A stretch of 64,000 nt of DNA, from NCBI GenBank assembly GCA_958296095.1, contig OY282434.1:434001-498000 (forward strand). Direction: 5' to 3'. The position numbers were made by a program, and so were the translations under genes. Below the pieces are notes generated by a model that was given only the letters and a program-made list of their open reading frames with translations, had not been told where the DNA came from and did not search any database. This DNA is from an uncultured Oligoflexales bacterium. GTDB taxonomy: Bacteria > Bdellovibrionota_B > Oligoflexia > Oligoflexales > JAPPIL01. The stretch's first letter is position 1; each line of letters opens with the position of its first letter. This document shows positions 7,918 through 16,602 of this stretch, in pieces.

Positions 7918-9042
7918 ATGAGAGGCATAACTATAACTGTGACATGTACTGCACTGCTACTAGTATCGTGCAAGGACAAGCATTCTGGTGGGCTGAGTAT
8001 GCCTGCATCCTTAGCCGGAGACGATTACCGCTACTATGCCTTCAAATTAAAAGCCTACCGCGACCAGCACGGACGAGAGGTAGAAAACCTACTAGACAAG
8101 CAGCGCCGCAACCTTAACATTGCGGTAAAATTTTCATCGGGCAAAGACGACATCGAGGCACACCGCGACAACCCCTTCATAGCCGTCAGAAACATGGACG
8201 ACCCTGCCGACTGCTACCAAGTTGAATCGCGCTACGATCGCGATGCTGATCCGCCTATTTACGAAAAGGGCAAGGCTAACGCTAACTATAGGCAGCGTTT
8301 AGATTTCCATGCCCTCAGTCCTAGTGGTCGTGAAGGCGAAGTAAAACAGTTTAGCTTTCGGTGGTTCTGGGGGAAAAAGTTTGCCAGTTACGGCACGATG
8401 CGAAGATTTCAAATAAAACAGACACGTCCAGACAAACGCAGTATTTTTTTCCTCCAACAAGAACAGCTAAAGCTACCGCCTGACAAAATTAAACAGCAAT
8501 TCTTCAACCCCCAGGCAGACAAAACTTGTGCGCAAGCTATCGCCCGCAAAGACATCAACCGCCCCCCCGTGCAAGGCATCTACCACCACACTCTGGTATT
8601 AAAAAAATTTAAAGGTGCAGGCAAAAACAAAAAACCACTCGATGAAGATATGAAGATTGCCCTCAGGCTCGATCTCAGCGCCACTAAAGGTGGCAGCCAA
8701 TACGCCAACGTAATTGTTAAAGACATCGCTAACCCCTCGTCCTGCTACACGTTTGGCCGCCATGCCAAAACCATCGACTGGCAAGCATACAACGGCCAGC
8801 GCTACAGCAAACATATTGAGATAACCAAAAAATTTGGCGACAGCGATCGCTACTACATGATTATCTGGTTGCTCGACCAAGAAAAAAATGCCCAGATAGC
8901 CTACTTCTACCTCGACGAACGCGCTGGCGGCCCCTACTACGAGTACGCGGCTACCAGCCCCGCGCTCAGCTCGGCGAGTAGCCACTTCCCTAGTGCCAAT
9001 CCTGCGGCAGGCTGCACCACCCCTACACCTAAACAGCGCTAA
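7918..9042 (+). CDS. Lipoprotein with a duplicated domain, unknown function
   Basis: 374 residues from ATG 7918 with AGGAGG four bases upstream. The N-terminus is a lipoprotein signal: hydrophobic stretch then LLVSC, Cys at residue 18. The mature part seems to hold two copies of one domain: the N-terminal copy has NMDDPADCYQVESRYD and the C-terminal copy has DIANPSSCYTFGRHAK, each followed by a Tyr-rich segment and a charged strand ending near RWFW or IIWLLDQ. The tail is Ser, Ala and Pro rich. No known family recognised. Codon use leans to A-ending codons more than in fabD. Probably surface or periplasmic. Confidence 0.75.
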   Translation: MRGITITVTCTALLLVSCKDKHSGGLSMPASLAGDDYRYYAFKLKAYRDQHGREVENLLDKQRRNLNIAVKFSSGKDDIEAHRDNPFIAVRNMDDPADCYQVESRYDRDADPPIYEKGKANANYRQRLDFHALSPSGREGEVKQFSFRWFWGKKFASYGTMRRFQIKQTRPDKRSIFFLQQEQLKLPPDKIKQQFFNPQADKTCAQAIARKDINRPPVQGIYHHTLVLKKFKGAGKNKKPLDEDMKIALRLDLSATKGGSQYANVIVKDIANPSSCYTFGRHAKTIDWQAYNGQRYSKHIEITKKFGDSDRYYMIIWLLDQEKNAQIAYFYLDERAGGPYYEYAATSPALSSASSHFPSANPAAGCTTPTPKQR

Positions 9043-9220
9043 AAACGAGCAAGTCTGAGACTAAGCTCCCTGCCTGGCGCGGCCAAAAAATTTAGCCAAC
9101 ATATTGGTGAATTACAAAAAAACACGGACAAAACCACAAGCGAAGCTAAAGCAAAAAAAAAAGGCCGACAAGCTACCAGGAAGCGCTGTGGTTGTTCAAT
9201 AAAAACAAGGGAGATAAAAA

Positions 9221-9898
9221 ATGAAATGGTTAGCGATGATGTTGCTGAGTAGCGTTGGTTTAGCATCTGGCAACGAGGGCATACGACTGATGCCGAAATT
9301 TCCTGGTAGCGACAGGGTGTTTGTTTATGGCTTCGCGTTGCATCAGGCTATCGACAAGCTTCAGGTAGCTATTATCCAGGATATCCATAACGATGCAGAG
9401 ATTCGATTTGGAGTTCTTTGTCAGTTTGCTTTTGATCCGAACGAGAAGATTGGACTTACACATTGTTTAACTGACCCTAGTACAGGTTATGTAAGCGGAA
9501 GAGCCAGCGCGGCCTTGATAAGAGCTTTCAAAAAATCTTTGCGTGGATCTGATCGTCTTAAACGCGAAATAGGGGGCACACTTAACGCGCTCCTAGCTGG
9601 TACGGCTTATGATCCTGAGGATGATACAACGCAAGAGGCCCAACAGGAAGCCCTCAACAAACGCGTCGCCTGTGCGATTCGGTCGAGTAGTAAGCGGGAT
9701 CTACGTAGATACTGGAATAGGTTCTCGACGAACTACACGGCTGAGTTCGGGGATTTTGCCGATCCAGCCCGCCGAAAAACGCTCAGGCTTTATTTCGAGG
9801 CGGTCTCCCGCACTTATGGCATGTATGCGGCGCGCATGAAAAAAATATCTCGACAGATAGAATTGGAATATGACTGTGATGGCGATGGTGGAACTTGA
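9221..9898 (+). CDS. Exported protein, unknown function
   Basis: 225 residues from ATG 9221 behind GGGAG. The N-terminus (MKWLAMMLLSSVGLASG) is a short signal peptide with likely cleavage after GLASG. The mature protein has a few Cys, a charged helical C-terminal half rich in Arg and Lys, and ends in the acidic DCDGDGGT, which resembles a Ca-binding DxDxDG loop. I do not recognise the family. The stop lies four bases before the start of the next lipoprotein gene, so the two are probably one transcript. Confidence 0.65.
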   Translation: MKWLAMMLLSSVGLASGNEGIRLMPKFPGSDRVFVYGFALHQAIDKLQVAIIQDIHNDAEIRFGVLCQFAFDPNEKIGLTHCLTDPSTGYVSGRASAALIRAFKKSLRGSDRLKREIGGTLNALLAGTAYDPEDDTTQEAQQEALNKRVACAIRSSSKRDLRRYWNRFSTNYTAEFGDFADPARRKTLRLYFEAVSRTYGMYAARMKKISRQIELEYDCDGDGGT

Positions 9899-9902
9899 TA
9901 AT

Positions 9903-10559
9903 ATGTTACGAATTACCATCTGGGCTGGATGTTTGCTTTTGCTTGCCTCTGCCTGTAGCAAGAAGAACGGTGTAGCTGAAGAAAAAGCGGATGATGATCC
10001 TCCTACTTCGCAGGATGCTAGACCTGAGCGGGAAGAGACTGTCGAAAAGATTGAGGGCGAACTGATCGACCCGCTCGATCTTAGCAAAAAGGAAACAGTC
10101 ACTGAGCATGATCCAGAAGATGGCGAGGATGGTTTACGGCTGACTTTTTGGATTAAGAACGGTGCGATAGCTGTCGCAAAGGCGGAAATTCTGCAAGCGG
10201 GCACTGCGGACAAAATAAAAACCGATGCCACAGGGGTGGTGGTCTTTCGCGTCGCTTGCCACGATAGTATCAAAACTCAGTACCTAGACACGCACACAAC
10301 CTGCACCGAGGATGAAATAGAGGATGGCTTATGTGATATAGGCTGTATCGCCGATGACTGTCCGCGCCAGGTAGCAGTCACCGCTGGTGTGGCGACATTA
10401 TTCGCGGTAGACAACAACTTTCCACCGGTCACTGAGGAGCTCTCCATCGATGCCAACTGTTTGGTGTTGTTCGGCGACTACTATGTTGATGCCAACGCCG
10501 ATCCCTCGCCTCTGAAAAGCGCAGAGGTGCCAGTTGAACTCGTGGAGGGATCGATGTAG
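9903..10559 (+). CDS. Acidic lipoprotein, unknown function
   Basis: 218 residues from ATG 9903. The signal MLRITIWAGCLLLLASAC ends in a lipobox with Cys at residue 18; a longer reading from 9870 would put charged residues before the signal and overlap the previous gene, so it is rejected. The segment after the Cys is strongly acidic and Pro-rich (a linker), followed by a domain with about eight Cys (CHDSIK..CTEDEIEDGLCDIGCIADDC) that could form disulfides. No family recognised. The mosaic repeat block starts within a few bases of the stop. Confidence 0.65.
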   Translation: MLRITIWAGCLLLLASACSKKNGVAEEKADDDPPTSQDARPEREETVEKIEGELIDPLDLSKKETVTEHDPEDGEDGLRLTFWIKNGAIAVAKAEILQAGTADKIKTDATGVVVFRVACHDSIKTQYLDTHTTCTEDEIEDGLCDIGCIADDCPRQVAVTAGVATLFAVDNNFPPVTEELSIDANCLVLFGDYYVDANADPSPLKSAEVPVELVEGSM

Positions 10560-10677
10560 GGCTGCGTGCATCTGCCTTAACAAGAGGTCTGAGGACAAGC
10601 TTGAACGCAAGAGCCGAGAGACTTGAGGACATGCAGCGAGGGGCCTGAGGGCAAGCAGCGAGCTAGCCAATGCTTAG

Positions 10678-10740
10678 CGCAAACCTCCGTTGTCTTGGCA
10701 CAAGTCTCCGTTGTCTTGGCACAAACCTCCGTTGTCTTGG
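10678..10740 (+). repeat. 21-bp tandem repeat, three units
   Basis: Three adjacent 21-bp units (10678, 10699, 10720), each ending in CTCCGTTGTCTTGG. The same unit occurs three times in tandem at 46185-46247 and singly beside most TIR-bounded elements. Confidence 0.85.
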
Positions 10741-11088
10741 CACGGCGCAGACCTGGAGCTAGCAAGCGGCAAGGAAGCCGCGTGCAACCCGACCTCAACA
10801 GGTATAGGCACATGCTTTATCTAAAAGCATAATCTGAACGCAATAACGAGAGGCCTGAGAACAAAGAGCGAGCTAGGAAGCGAGCGATACAGAAAGCCGT
10901 AGCGCAGCGAACGGCCTCGCCGCGCCGTTCATAAAGCTCTCGGTAGGCAAGAGGTGGTGGCAACAGCCGAGAGACTTGAGGGCAAGCTTGAACGCAATGG
11001 CGAGAGGTCTGAGGGCAGGCCTGAACGCAAGAGCGAGAGGCAAAGATCTTCCTTAGCACAAATCTCCGTTGTCTTGGCACGGCACAGA

Positions 11089-11224
11089 CCTACCGAGAAA
11101 CTCTCCCTTGAGTTAGGTGCAAGTACATGCCTTGTGCAAAAGCATAATCTAACGACAATATGGCAATATCTGTGGTCGAGTTTTCGCACGGTCTTGCCGC
11201 GCTGTTCATGAAGCTCTCGGTCGG
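11089..11224 (+). repeat. Short-class TIR-bounded element, copy in block 1
   Basis: 136 bp from CCTACCGAGAAACTC to AAGCTCTCGGTCGG; the ends are inverted repeats. An internal pair GAAACTC / GAGTTTTC forms a second stem. Confidence 0.8.
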
Positions 11225-11600
11225 CAAGCCTGAACGCAATAACGAGAGGTCTGATGACAAGCAGAGAGGCTAACAAGCAAGCCTCGACGCAATACAGGGA
11301 GGTCTGAGTGCAAAAAGCGAGCTAGCAAGCGAGCGTTACAAAGAGCAGCGTAGCGCAGCGCATAGCGCACAGCGCGCCACGGCGCAGCGGAGCTAGAAAG
11401 CGGCAAACAGTCTCGTAAGGCGAGCGATACAAAGAGCCGCGTAGCGCAAGCAGCGAGCGGAGCTAGAAAGCGGCAAACAGTCTCGTAAGGCGAGCGTTAC
11501 AAAAAAGCAGCGTAGCGTAGCGCGTAGCGCGTAGCGCGTAGCGAGCGAAGCGAGCGATACAAAGAGCCGTGCGCGCCGCGCAAGCTTCGTAAAAAAAACT

Positions 11601-11628
11601 TTGCGTTTAGCTGGGAAAATGATATAAA
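11601..11628 (+). promoter_or_regulatory. Predicted promoter of the subtilisin-like protease gene
   Basis: TTGCGT at 11601-11606, a 16-bp spacer, TATAAA at 11623-11628 preceded by TGA (extended -10). It lies at the edge of the repeat block, about 48 bp before the start codon. Confidence 0.45.
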
Positions 11629-11675
11629 GGTTATAACAAATACAGAATGTTAGCAAACATGAGGGGGAGCAGCCG

Positions 11676-14600
11676 ATGTCGGTATTTACGTCGTTAGCGA
11701 GAGGTGTGTGTCTGTTGTCCGTGTGGCTAGGAGTGATGTTGTCCAGCTGTCAGCCACTGCCAACGGGTGAGACTGAGGCGATTAGCACCCGACCACAGAC
11801 GTGGACGAAGTTTGTGGCGATCGTCAGACTGAAGGGCAAGCCGTTGCTGGCAACGCTCAAGGTTGAAGATGACGGACGTGCAGTGATCGATGCCGAGCAC
11901 AAGGAAGCATTGCTGGCGGAGCAGGAGCGAGTCATCGCTGAGTTGAAGCTATTGTCGGACGAGATGACCGTGCTTTACCGCTACCGCCTGGTACTCAATG
12001 CTCTAGCGATCGTTGCTCCAGAGTCGATTAGAGAGCAGATCGAGGGATTGGACGGGGTGATGATGGTTGCCAACGAAACCATCTTCCAGCCACCCAACCC
12101 CTACATTGAGGTTGCTGAGAATGACGAGGCCAACAACGAGAGCAAGCCACTGACAGTAGACTCGGCTGCGTTTATCGGCAGTCATGTCGTGCATGAGAAA
12201 TTACGCACACCAAACCGCGACGGCGTGCCAGTACCCGTGCGAGGTGAGGGTGTGCGAGTAGCAATCATCGACTCGGGGATTGATTATACACACAAGGCTT
12301 TCGGTGGTTCGGGCCTCGTCGATGATTATCGCAACAACGATGCAGCAGTGATTGAGCCAGATACTTTTCCCACTCGCAAAGTTGTCGCGGGGATTGATCT
12401 TGTCGGCACTGGCTATAATCCCAGTGAGGGCAGCATCGAAAAACACATTCCCCACGGCGATCCTGACCCGCTCGACGAATCTATGCATGGCACGCATGTG
12501 GCGGGCATCGTAGCTGGCATCGGCGACGGGGTGAACACTCATGATGGTGTCGCTCCTGATGCGTCGTTGATAGCGATCAAGGTCTTTGCAGGCGGATCGA
12601 CGAGCGACACGGTAATCATCCGGGCACTTGAGTATGCACTCGATCCCAACGGAGACTTTGACCTCAGCGATGGTGCTCAGGTTGCCAACCTCTCACTCGG
12701 TTCTGGTTTTGGTGCGCCCAACTCTCTTTACGTCAACGCAGTCAACAACGCGCTGCGAGGCGGAATGGTAGTAGTTGCTGCCGCGGGTAATTTCGGTGCC
12801 TACGACTATGTTGTCAGTGAGCCTTCGACCGCGGACTCCGCCATCTCAGTCGCCGCATCGATCGACGATGCCGAACACAACTGGAAGAGACCCGCGATCA
12901 AATTCAGTGGCGACGACAGCAGCAAGATCACGGCAGAGGCGGTGGAGAGTCCTATGGGCAAGCCGATCGCCGATATCGGCGAACTAGTTGCCCCTATCTA
13001 TCATATCGGGCTTGCCGATCAAGACTTGACCGCTGAGCAAAAGGAACAACTGCACGGTAAGGTGGCACTCATCGATCGTGGTCTCGTAACCTTCGTAGCC
13101 AAGATAAACCGCGCCGTCGCCGCAGGTGCGGTGGGTGTGGTGATGGTCAACAACGTCGATGGCACACCGATTAGGATGGGGGGCGTGGCAGAGTATCAGA
13201 TTCCTGCGGTGATGATCACCAAACGCGCAGGCACGAAAGTCAAAACAGCACTGCAAGAGGGCATGGTAAGCGTTACTTTCAAGGACGGGGTCTTTATTGA
13301 AAGACGAGAGCTGATCGATTCGCTGGCGAGTTTTTCTTCCTACGGACCACGCACTTTTGATTCGCTGCTCAAGCCAGAGATCGCGGCACCTGGGGTGTCA
13401 ATAACCTCTGCCTTCTCAGGGCGCGGTAATCGTGGCATCCAAGTTAGCGGCACGTCGATGTCAACCCCGCACATCAGCGGTGTGGCGGCCTTGATTCATC
13501 AGTATCGCACCGCAGTCGAGCCAGCATTGATTAAAAACATGCTGATTGCCAGCAGCAAACTCATGCGCTCACCTGGCGGCAAACGCTATCGAACCTATCA
13601 GCAGGGTGGCGGTCGTGTCGATGCTTGGCAGGCAGTTACAGCTGAGGTTATTTTTCAACCCGCGACCTTATCATTGGGACGGGTGCTAGTTTCCGCCAAC
13701 AAAAAAATTGCAGGAAATTTTACCCTGCGAAATCTTGGCGAGAAAGCAATCACTCTCACCCTACACGCTGACGCAGCACCAAGCCTAGCGTTTTCCATGC
13801 CGTCACAGGTCACGCTAGCTGCTGCAGGGCAGACACAAGTTGACTTTGAACTCCTCGTCACCGCCGCCAAGCTGAAGCAGCCTTATGCCAATCTGGACGG
13901 CTACATCGAGGCACGTAGTGGAGAGCAGGTGGTGGCGCGGTTGCCACTGCTCTTAGGGGTGCAGCGGCTAGCACAAGTAAAGGCACAGCAGACCTTAATT
14001 TACGCCAATTCAGAGGATGATGCTTATCGGGCGGTGATTGACGTGGAACTTGCCAACGATGGTGCGATCGACGGCAAGGTGTTGCTCTTCAATTTGCTTA
14101 ATCATGACAAGCGCATGGCAACTGCACGGCGTGATCTGCTCCGCAGAGAGGACAACACCTGTGATCTGCAGTCGGCTGGTTACCGTGTCGTCAAGCAAAT
14201 GCAGGGGCAACGGCAAGAAGCCATGTTGCAGTTTGCTGCCAAGTTCTATCACCCGCGCACAACGTGGAACTACTGCGGTCTGTCGGTGCAGTTTGACGCG
14301 GATGGTGATGGCGTTGCCGATCAAGAGTTGGTTGGCGACTCACTCGACTCTATCCGTAACAGCACATCGCACAATGCCAACAAGTTTATCGCTTTCCTCA
14401 CCGATGCCCACAAGATGCGCGCCATCCGCAAATCACACGAGCTGAGAGGAACGCCTGAGAACTACACTGGAGCAGTTGTGTCGTCTTTGCCGCTCAACAT
14501 CTACAACCATTCAACGCTGATGGTGGCTTCGGCACGCTTGCGCGATATTGTTACTAATGACGAGGGCGACTTGCGCATTCGTCTCGCCGCGGAGGGGCTT

Positions 14601-14852
14601 ACTGACCCTGATTACCTCGCCAATCACCAGCAGGGATGGCACACCATTACCCCGACAATCGATGGTATGGGGTTCTGGGGTATGCCTGACAGCACTGTGA
14701 TTGCCAAAGGTAGCACTAGCAAGGTTACGCTGAGCAAAGGCGGTGATCCCGCGACACAGCTGATTGCTTATTTTCCGCACAACGCGTCCACCTTCTCGCC
14801 TCTGCGTGAGGATCGACAGAGCAGTGTGCTTAGCCTGAACTATCAGCCCTAG
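11676..14852 (+). CDS. Subtilisin-like (S8) serine protease, lipoprotein
   Basis: 1058 residues from ATG 11676 behind GAGGGGGAG. The N-terminus has a lipoprotein signal (VMLSSC, Cys ~25), then a probable I9-type propeptide (~45-130). The S8 catalytic triad is complete: Asp199 in IIDSGIDYTH, His271 in MHGTHVAGI, Ser594 in SGTSMSTPHISG; the oxyanion Asn is in VVAAAGNFG. A PA domain (VALIDRGLVTFVAKI, ~465-535) is inserted between His and Ser, as in large cell-surface subtilases. The C-terminal ~400 residues are beta-rich with a Ca-binding-like DADGDGVADQE. It probably sits on the outer surface and cleaves proteins; whether the type II system in this window exports it is unknown. Flanked by repeats upstream and the convergent RNase J gene. 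Confidence 0.9.
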   Translation: MSVFTSLARGVCLLSVWLGVMLSSCQPLPTGETEAISTRPQTWTKFVAIVRLKGKPLLATLKVEDDGRAVIDAEHKEALLAEQERVIAELKLLSDEMTVLYRYRLVLNALAIVAPESIREQIEGLDGVMMVANETIFQPPNPYIEVAENDEANNESKPLTVDSAAFIGSHVVHEKLRTPNRDGVPVPVRGEGVRVAIIDSGIDYTHKAFGGSGLVDDYRNNDAAVIEPDTFPTRKVVAGIDLVGTGYNPSEGSIEKHIPHGDPDPLDESMHGTHVAGIVAGIGDGVNTHDGVAPDASLIAIKVFAGGSTSDTVIIRALEYALDPNGDFDLSDGAQVANLSLGSGFGAPNSLYVNAVNNALRGGMVVVAAAGNFGAYDYVVSEPSTADSAISVAASIDDAEHNWKRPAIKFSGDDSSKITAEAVESPMGKPIADIGELVAPIYHIGLADQDLTAEQKEQLHGKVALIDRGLVTFVAKINRAVAAGAVGVVMVNNVDGTPIRMGGVAEYQIPAVMITKRAGTKVKTALQEGMVSVTFKDGVFIERRELIDSLASFSSYGPRTFDSLLKPEIAAPGVSITSAFSGRGNRGIQVSGTSMSTPHISGVAALIHQYRTAVEPALIKNMLIASSKLMRSPGGKRYRTYQQGGGRVDAWQAVTAEVIFQPATLSLGRVLVSANKKIAGNFTLRNLGEKAITLTLHADAAPSLAFSMPSQVTLAAAGQTQVDFELLVTAAKLKQPYANLDGYIEARSGEQVVARLPLLLGVQRLAQVKAQQTLIYANSEDDAYRAVIDVELANDGAIDGKVLLFNLLNHDKRMATARRDLLRREDNTCDLQSAGYRVVKQMQGQRQEAMLQFAAKFYHPRTTWNYCGLSVQFDADGDGVADQELVGDSLDSIRNSTSHNANKFIAFLTDAHKMRAIRKSHELRGTPENYTGAVVSSLPLNIYNHSTLMVASARLRDIVTNDEGDLRIRLAAEGLTDPDYLANHQQGWHTITPTIDGMGFWGMPDSTVIAKGSTSKVTLSKGGDPATQLIAYFPHNASTFSPLREDRQSSVLSLNYQP

Positions 14853-14873
14853 TGTGGGGGTTGGTTTGCTGAT

Positions 14874-16523
14874 TCAAACCTCTACGACGTTGCTAGTGAC
14901 GAAGGTCTTTTTGCCGACGTAGAGGTTTACCTGTCGTCTGAACATGATGCGCACGGTGTTGTTTACTTGGGCAATAGTTTGGTTGGCAAAATCAGTGCTG
15001 TGTAGTTGCTCTCGCAGTGCGTCCTTGACACGTTGTCGCAGCGCGGCGATTCCGTCGTCTTCGATGATACCTGTCATGTTGCTGATGTGAGGGGGTAGCA
15101 GCCAATTACGGTTGCGTTTGTCGATGACACCGACGACCTCACACAAGCCACTTTCGCCCAGCCGCACCCTAGACTTCATGGTGCGAAAGGACAACGGCAC
15201 GAGCGATTCAGCATCGATGTAGAGATCGTCGACCGGTTCGGATGCCAGTGGTTTCAGCCCTGCCTGACTGAGTTCGAACAGGTCACCGTTAGTGGGCATG
15301 AAGACCTGTGCCTCACAGTTAAGTTTTTGCACGCCGTCGAGATGGCTGTAGTTGCCGTGCACAGGCATAAGAGTTTTAGGGGCCAGCACCTCGATGAGAT
15401 TCTTGATGTCCTGACTGTGGGCATGACCGCTGACGTGGATGCCACGATCCTCACGCACACTGACCACTCGTGCACCGCGTTCCTTGATGCGCTCGCACAG
15501 CTTGATAATCGCTAGTTCATTGCCAGGAATGGGACGGGAAGAAAACAACACGAGGTCGTCCGCCCCCAAAGCACAGGCACGGACGCGATCGCTGACGATG
15601 CTCGCCAGAGTAGAGAAACGTTCGCCCTGACAACCAGACACCAGCACTACGGCCTGGTCCGCGGCAATCCTGCGCGTCGTTTTCGTGATGACTGTCACTC
15701 GATAGCGATCGGCATCGTATAGCCCAAGTCGTGCACCGATTTCCAGCGAGGTCTCGATCGCTCTACTGCAGGCGTAAACCCTTTTGCCCAGTTCCTGCGC
15801 GATCTCGATAACCTGCAACAAACGCCACAGGTTGCTGGCAAAGGTAGTGAGGAAGATGCGTGGATGGTCACCGCGGAGATATGCGCGCAGCGGCTCCCGC
15901 ACGGTCTTCTCACTGAGTGAATCGCCAGGCGCGGCGGAGTTAGTGCTGTCCACCAACAGCAAATCGATAGGACGCAGACGTTGCAGCGCCTTGACCTCAG
16001 TTGGCTGTTCATAGGGTGGATCTGGGTCGAATTTAAAATCACCTGAATGAAAAATGCGCAACTTCGGCGTGCTGATCAGCAACGAGCAGGTCATCGGAAT
16101 CGAGTGGTTCATCGTTAACCACTCAACGCACAGTTCGTCGGCAAAAGTGATCTTATCGCCGCCTTTGACAACGTGTGTTTTACTTTTGAACGACAGCCGG
16201 TACTTTTCAAATTTTATCTTGATAAGCTCCATCGTCCACGCCGTCGTGTACAGCGGTGCAGGCCAGTCCTCATAAAACAGCGGCAGCGCCCCGATATGGT
16301 CTTCGTGCCCATGCGTCAGCAGGTAGGCGGTCGGTGCACCGTAAGCCGCGAACACCTGATCGAAATTGGCAATCAAGCCCATGATGCCAGGTTGCCACAC
16401 CTCCGCGAACTTGACTCCACAGTCAACGACGTAGACAGAACCTTTATACATGTAGAGAGTTAAGTTCTTGCCGAACTCGCCACAACCACCGATGGGGGTT
16501 ATGCGCATGCTATCATCAGTCAC
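14874..16523 (-). CDS. rnj: Ribonuclease J-type RNase
   Basis: 549 residues. RNase J is a metallo-beta-lactamase-fold endo/5'-exoribonuclease for mRNA decay and rRNA maturation. Motifs: GGCGEFGKN at the N-terminus, the metal site LTHGHEDHIGALP, HSGDFKFD, the beta-CASP stretch with LLVDSTN and TTFASN, IHVSGHAHSQDIKNLI and the PVHGNYSHL motif. The length matches the family. It lies about 80 bp downstream of fusA on the same strand and may be read with the str genes. The start ATG at 16523 is followed by MRITPIGGCGE; a second ATG five codons in is possible. Confidence 0.92.
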   Translation of the reverse strand: MTDDSMRITPIGGCGEFGKNLTLYMYKGSVYVVDCGVKFAEVWQPGIMGLIANFDQVFAAYGAPTAYLLTHGHEDHIGALPLFYEDWPAPLYTTAWTMELIKIKFEKYRLSFKSKTHVVKGGDKITFADELCVEWLTMNHSIPMTCSLLISTPKLRIFHSGDFKFDPDPPYEQPTEVKALQRLRPIDLLLVDSTNSAAPGDSLSEKTVREPLRAYLRGDHPRIFLTTFASNLWRLLQVIEIAQELGKRVYACSRAIETSLEIGARLGLYDADRYRVTVITKTTRRIAADQAVVLVSGCQGERFSTLASIVSDRVRACALGADDLVLFSSRPIPGNELAIIKLCERIKERGARVVSVREDRGIHVSGHAHSQDIKNLIEVLAPKTLMPVHGNYSHLDGVQKLNCEAQVFMPTNGDLFELSQAGLKPLASEPVDDLYIDAESLVPLSFRTMKSRVRLGESGLCEVVGVIDKRNRNWLLPPHISNMTGIIEDDGIAALRQRVKDALREQLHSTDFANQTIAQVNNTVRIMFRRQVNLYVGKKTFVTSNVVEV

Positions 16524-16602
16524 TACAGCAGTCCATGCTCACCTCAAGCCGATGGTTTATACAGGAAGCGGCTGAACGTGTGCAAGCTTCATCACAAAAA
16601 AA

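Larger units (their letters stand above)
10565..11595. repeat. Mosaic repeat block 1
   Basis: About 1 kb without a credible gene, made of short modules that recur in seven other blocks of this window: GAGCTAGGAAGCGAGCGATA-type 45-bp module, the 21-bp CTCCGTTGTCTTGGCAC module, an AACGCAATAGCGAGAGGTCT module, and copies of the TIR-bounded element. It holds one short-class element (11089-11224) and a copy lacking its left end (about 10787-10947). Frames open across it are by-products of the repeats. Confidence 0.85.

Noticed and set aside
9043-9220. Lys/Gln-rich open stretch between two lipoprotein genes
   Set aside because: It is a run of A-rich codons with no start codon or ribosome binding site and a high A content that opens frames by chance.
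10565-11660. Several open frames of 60-115 codons across repeat block 1 (both strands)
   Set aside because: They consist of the same recurring low-complexity peptides (such as RSLPSSLLALRPLAIAF) as frames in all other repeat blocks and have no ribosome binding sites; they arise because the modules lack stops in some frames.
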